A stretch of 16,755 nt of DNA from Gammaproteobacteria bacterium (GTDB lineage Bacteria > Pseudomonadota > Gammaproteobacteria > UBA6429 > Thiohalophilaceae), in assembly GCA_011052165.1 (NCBI GenBank), contig DRJN01000065.1, positions 1-16,755 of the forward strand, read 5' to 3'. The translations under genes and the position numbers were made by a program. A model generated the notes under the pieces. It was not told where the DNA came from, searched no databases, and saw only the letters and a program-made list of their open reading frames with translations. This document shows positions 14,666 through 16,755 of this stretch, piece by piece; within the stretch, counting starts at the first letter, position 1, and every line of letters begins with the position of its first letter.

Positions 14666-15508
14666 CTACACCCTCAGATTGTCGATAAGCCGGGTATCTC
14701 CGAGGCGCGCTGCGGCCAATATTACCCGATTTTTCGTATTATTATTAATGGCGAACAAGGTATTTGCATCACGGATAGCCACATACTCAGGCACAAAGCC
14801 CTGGCACGTCAATCGTTCGATTGCAGCCTGTTCCAGGACAGTATAATCACTGTTTTCATGCAGCACCGCATTCCGTATAGCCTGCAATTCCCGGTACAGA
14901 AGCGGCGCTATTTCCCGTTCCTCCACACTCAGACGCCGGTTGCGCGAACTCATGGCCAGGCCATTCGGTTCTCGCACCGTCGCCAGGCCCACCAGCGTAA
15001 TCGGCATATTCAAATCCGTCACCAGCCGCTGGATGAGCAGTAATTGCTGGAAATCCTTTTCGCCAAATACCGCCAAATCCGGCTGTACACAGTTAAACAG
15101 CTTGGTCACAACGGTAGTCACGCCCACAAAGTGCCCGGGCCGGGCTGCGCCTTCCAGAATACCGCCAAGGCCGGCAACCTCAACTCGCGTAAGCGCTTCG
15201 CGGCCATGCGGATACAGGCTGGCTTCTGTCGGGGTAAACAGAACATCGACATTCATGCTTTCAAGCTGTGCGATGTCAGCCTCAAGCGTGCGCGGATAAG
15301 CGAGCAGATCGCGTTCTTCGTCAAACTGCAGAGGATTGACAAAAATACTGGCCACCACCTGCTGACAGTGGCGCGCCGCTTCTTTTAATAGTGCTAGATG
15401 CCCCGCATGCAGGTTGCCCATAGTAGGCACAAAGCCGACCGATAGATCGGCTTTGTGCCAGTCCCGAACCGTCTTGCGTAGTGCCTCTATCGCCGATATT
15501 ACCTGCAT
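14666..15508 (-). CDS. panC: Pantothenate synthetase (PanC)
   Basis: PanC joins pantoate and beta-alanine with ATP through a pantoyl-adenylate intermediate. It has 280 residues, a typical length. The nucleotidyl-transferase signature PTMGNLHAGH is at residues 28-37, followed by SIFVNPLQFD, the pantoate-binding region GAARPGHFVGVTTVV, FGEKDFQQL, and the KMSKS-like loop GLAMSSRN. The end GDTRLIDNLRV matches the family. Its ATG is only 5 bases after the stop of the lipoprotein gene and has no good Shine-Dalgarno sequence, so translation is probably coupled to that gene. PanD, which supplies its beta-alanine, is downstream. panB, the usual upstream partner, is not here. Confidence 0.97.
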   Translation of the reverse strand: MQVISAIEALRKTVRDWHKADLSVGFVPTMGNLHAGHLALLKEAARHCQQVVASIFVNPLQFDEERDLLAYPRTLEADIAQLESMNVDVLFTPTEASLYPHGREALTRVEVAGLGGILEGAARPGHFVGVTTVVTKLFNCVQPDLAVFGEKDFQQLLLIQRLVTDLNMPITLVGLATVREPNGLAMSSRNRRLSVEEREIAPLLYRELQAIRNAVLHENSDYTVLEQAAIERLTCQGFVPEYVAIRDANTLFAINNNTKNRVILAAARLGDTRLIDNLRV

Positions 15509-15513
15509 CGATA

Positions 15514-15831
15514 TCAGGGACAGGCATAAATGGCAAAAATCTGCGTACCCTTATCAACCTTACTGACGGGCACCACCACATTCCCCTGAAGATTGACGGC
15601 ACTGTTGCGCGCCAGCGTTGCCAGTTCCTGTTTAATAACTTTTGGATCACGGGCAATCGTTGCGACTTCCGCTTTTACCGAGACCGTGGTACTGCCCACT
15701 TTTTTACAGTTCAGCACTTGTTCCTGCGAAGCGACACGTACGGCTTCTGCCTTCGGCTCCACTTTTACCCAGGTACAGGCTGATGCGATTAAGAACGAGA
15801 ACAGAATCAATGCTATTTTGCTTATCTTCAT
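15514..15831 (-). CDS. Small DUF4156-like lipoprotein
   Basis: This 105-residue protein has a lipoprotein signal peptide: basic MKISK, hydrophobic IALILFSFLI, then ASAC with the lipidated cysteine at residue 19. The residue after Cys is Thr, so outer-membrane sorting is expected if it follows the usual rules. The mature part (TWVKVEPKAEAVRV, LNCKKVGSTTVSVK, ELATLARNSAVNLQGNVVVP, FAIYAC) fits my recollection of the DUF4156 family, which includes E. coli YjeI; its function is unknown. Two mature cysteines (CKK and the penultimate one) could form a disulfide. AAGG lies 8 bases before the ATG. It is the first gene of a probable unit with panC and panD. Confidence 0.8.
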   Translation of the reverse strand: MKISKIALILFSFLIASACTWVKVEPKAEAVRVASQEQVLNCKKVGSTTVSVKAEVATIARDPKVIKQELATLARNSAVNLQGNVVVPVSKVDKGTQIFAIYACP

Positions 15832-15867
15832 GGTGCATACCTTCAGTCACTAAAGCCGAAAAGCCTG

Positions 15868-15873
15868 ATTGTA
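15868..15873 (-). promoter_or_regulatory. Possible -10 box of the lipoprotein-panCD unit
   Basis: The minus strand reads TACAAT 36 bases before the lipoprotein start codon. I see no good -35 at the proper distance, so this is a weak call. Confidence 0.3.
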
Positions 15874-15925
15874 CACAAATTAGAACCCGGCCCGGAAACC
15901 TGTGCCGGAAATCAATGGGAAAATT

Positions 15926-15961
15926 AAAAACCGTGTTCCGGCCTGCCAGCCGGAAACACGG
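15926..15961 (-). terminator. Terminator of the cytochrome c peroxidase gene
   Basis: On the minus strand a GC-rich stem (CCGTGTTTCCGGC with GCCGGAACACGG, one bulged base) is followed by TTTTTAATTTT. This is a standard intrinsic terminator just downstream of the peroxidase stop codon and it separates that gene from the lipoprotein unit. Confidence 0.85.
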
Positions 15962-15981
15962 GTTCACCGATCGTGGAAATA

Positions 15982-16755
15982 TTATTTTGTGGTAAGCGTC
16001 CAGCCATCGGTTGCCGGCAATCTCGGCATAGGCTGAACGGGAAATTCACCCGTCAGCGCATTGAGAAAAGCCACCAACTTGTCTACCTGGGCCTTGTTCA
16101 GTTTTTTATCAAGCTGGGTACGCGCCATCACCCGCACCGCTTCTTGCAGGGTATCCACCTTGCCATTATGAAAATAAGGCGCGGTCAGCGCGATATTACG
16201 CAGGGTCGGCACTTTCCATTCATGTTTATCCCCCCGCCCCTTATCGGCCATCAGATCATACTTTTTCACGTATTCATTGTTGGTGTAGGTGGGAAACTTC
16301 ATGAAAAATCCCGTCCCAGGCGCCATGCTCGGGCCATTGAAGTCAGGCCCCATATGGCAACTGGTACAACCCAGAGAGGAAAAGGTCTTCATACCCTTTA
16401 CCTGCTTCGCAGTCATGGCAGATTTGTCACCCTTAACATAACGATCATAGGGGCTATTGGGGGTGATCAGAGTGCGTTCGTAAGCCGCGATGGCCCGCAC
16501 CAGGTTATCAATGGTAATGGTTTGCTTGCCGCCGAAGGCCTTTTCAAACATAGGCCGATAACCCTTGATAGCACGGATACGCTTAATCGCTACAGCATTA
16601 TTCTTCAGGCCCATTTCACCCGGGTTGGTCAGCGGCCCCAGAACCTGCTCTTCCAGCGATTTGGCACGACCATCCCAGAACTGCGAAGAATTAAACGCAG
16701 CATTCCAGACCGTCGGTGCACTACGGCTGCCGGTCTTGCCATGCACCCCCATCGA
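15982..16755 (-). CDS. Di-haem cytochrome c peroxidase, C-terminal part
   Basis: Enzymes of this family reduce hydrogen peroxide to water in the periplasm using electrons from small c-type cytochromes. The visible 257 codons hold the family signature APTVWNAAFNSSQFWDGRA, SLEEQVLGPLTNPGEMG and LVRAIAAYERTL. They also hold the second haem-binding motif CTSCH (16354-16368), then VPTLRNIALTAPYFHNG and the helical C-terminus with LVAFLNALTG. The frame is open at the right edge; the N-terminus with the signal peptide and first CxxCH must lie beyond it, so the ATG at 16752 is internal. MauG-type relatives share this fold, so substrate is not certain. The gene has its own terminator. Confidence 0.92.
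   Translation of the reverse strand, partial: SMGVHGKTGSRSAPTVWNAAFNSSQFWDGRAKSLEEQVLGPLTNPGEMGLKNNAVAIKRIRAIKGYRPMFEKAFGGKQTITIDNLVRAIAAYERTLITPNSPYDRYVKGDKSAMTAKQVKGMKTFSSLGCTSCHMGPDFNGPSMAPGTGFFMKFPTYTNNEYVKKYDLMADKGRGDKHEWKVPTLRNIALTAPYFHNGKVDTLQEAVRVMARTQLDKKLNKAQVDKLVAFLNALTGEFPVQPMPRLPATDGWTLTTK

Overview
The window looks like a chromosomal segment of a free-living, non-enteric gammaproteobacterium. Supporting evidence: the gene order queA-tgt-yajC-secD-secF; a DbpA very close to the E. coli protein; tRNAs with encoded CCA ends; a cargo protein with a VPLPA/PEP-CTERM type tail, which is common in environmental gammaproteobacteria; a di-haem cytochrome c peroxidase; and short dispersed repeats of kinds common in such genomes. 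I cannot place it to order or genus. Most of the content is core metabolism and housekeeping. I see no CRISPR array, no complete insertion sequence, no prophage and no defence island.

Layout. At 1-39 lies the first codons of a minus-strand gene cut by the window edge. A gene-poor stretch (40-652) follows, with a short hairpin, a 104-bp palindromic mobile-element-like repeat (271-374) and a short hairpin before cfa. On the plus strand come cfa (cyclopropane fatty acid synthase) and dbpA (23S rRNA-directed RNA helicase). dbpA ends at a perfect 15-bp hairpin shared with a convergent tRNA-Val(GAC). From 3673 to 9658 the minus strand carries the tRNA-queuosine and protein-export operon, transcribed queA, tgt, yajC, secD, secF. 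Two repeat families have invaded it: 38-bp tandem repeats between queA and tgt, and a second copy of the 104-bp element, in opposite orientation, between tgt and yajC.

From 9946 the plus strand carries a secreted exosortase-type cargo protein with its own terminator, then a tRNA-Leu(CAA) with a clear sigma70 promoter, then ppc (phosphoenolpyruvate carboxylase). ppc converges on panD across a long inverted repeat. The minus strand then holds panD, panC and a small DUF4156-like lipoprotein, probably one transcription unit read lipoprotein-panC-panD. Last is the C-terminal part of a di-haem cytochrome c peroxidase, with its own terminator, cut by the right edge.

How the genes work together. QueA and Tgt act in queuosine modification of GUN-anticodon tRNAs. 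YajC-SecD-SecF is the accessory module of the Sec translocon and would help export the PEP-CTERM protein, the lipoprotein and the periplasmic peroxidase. PanD makes beta-alanine, which PanC joins to pantoate to form pantothenate. Ppc feeds oxaloacetate and hence aspartate, the PanD substrate. The items most worth a second look are the paired 104-bp elements, a C9 tract at the start of cfa, an insertion in Tgt just after the active-site loop, and the pairing of a lipoprotein gene with panCD. I did not find a convincing new system.
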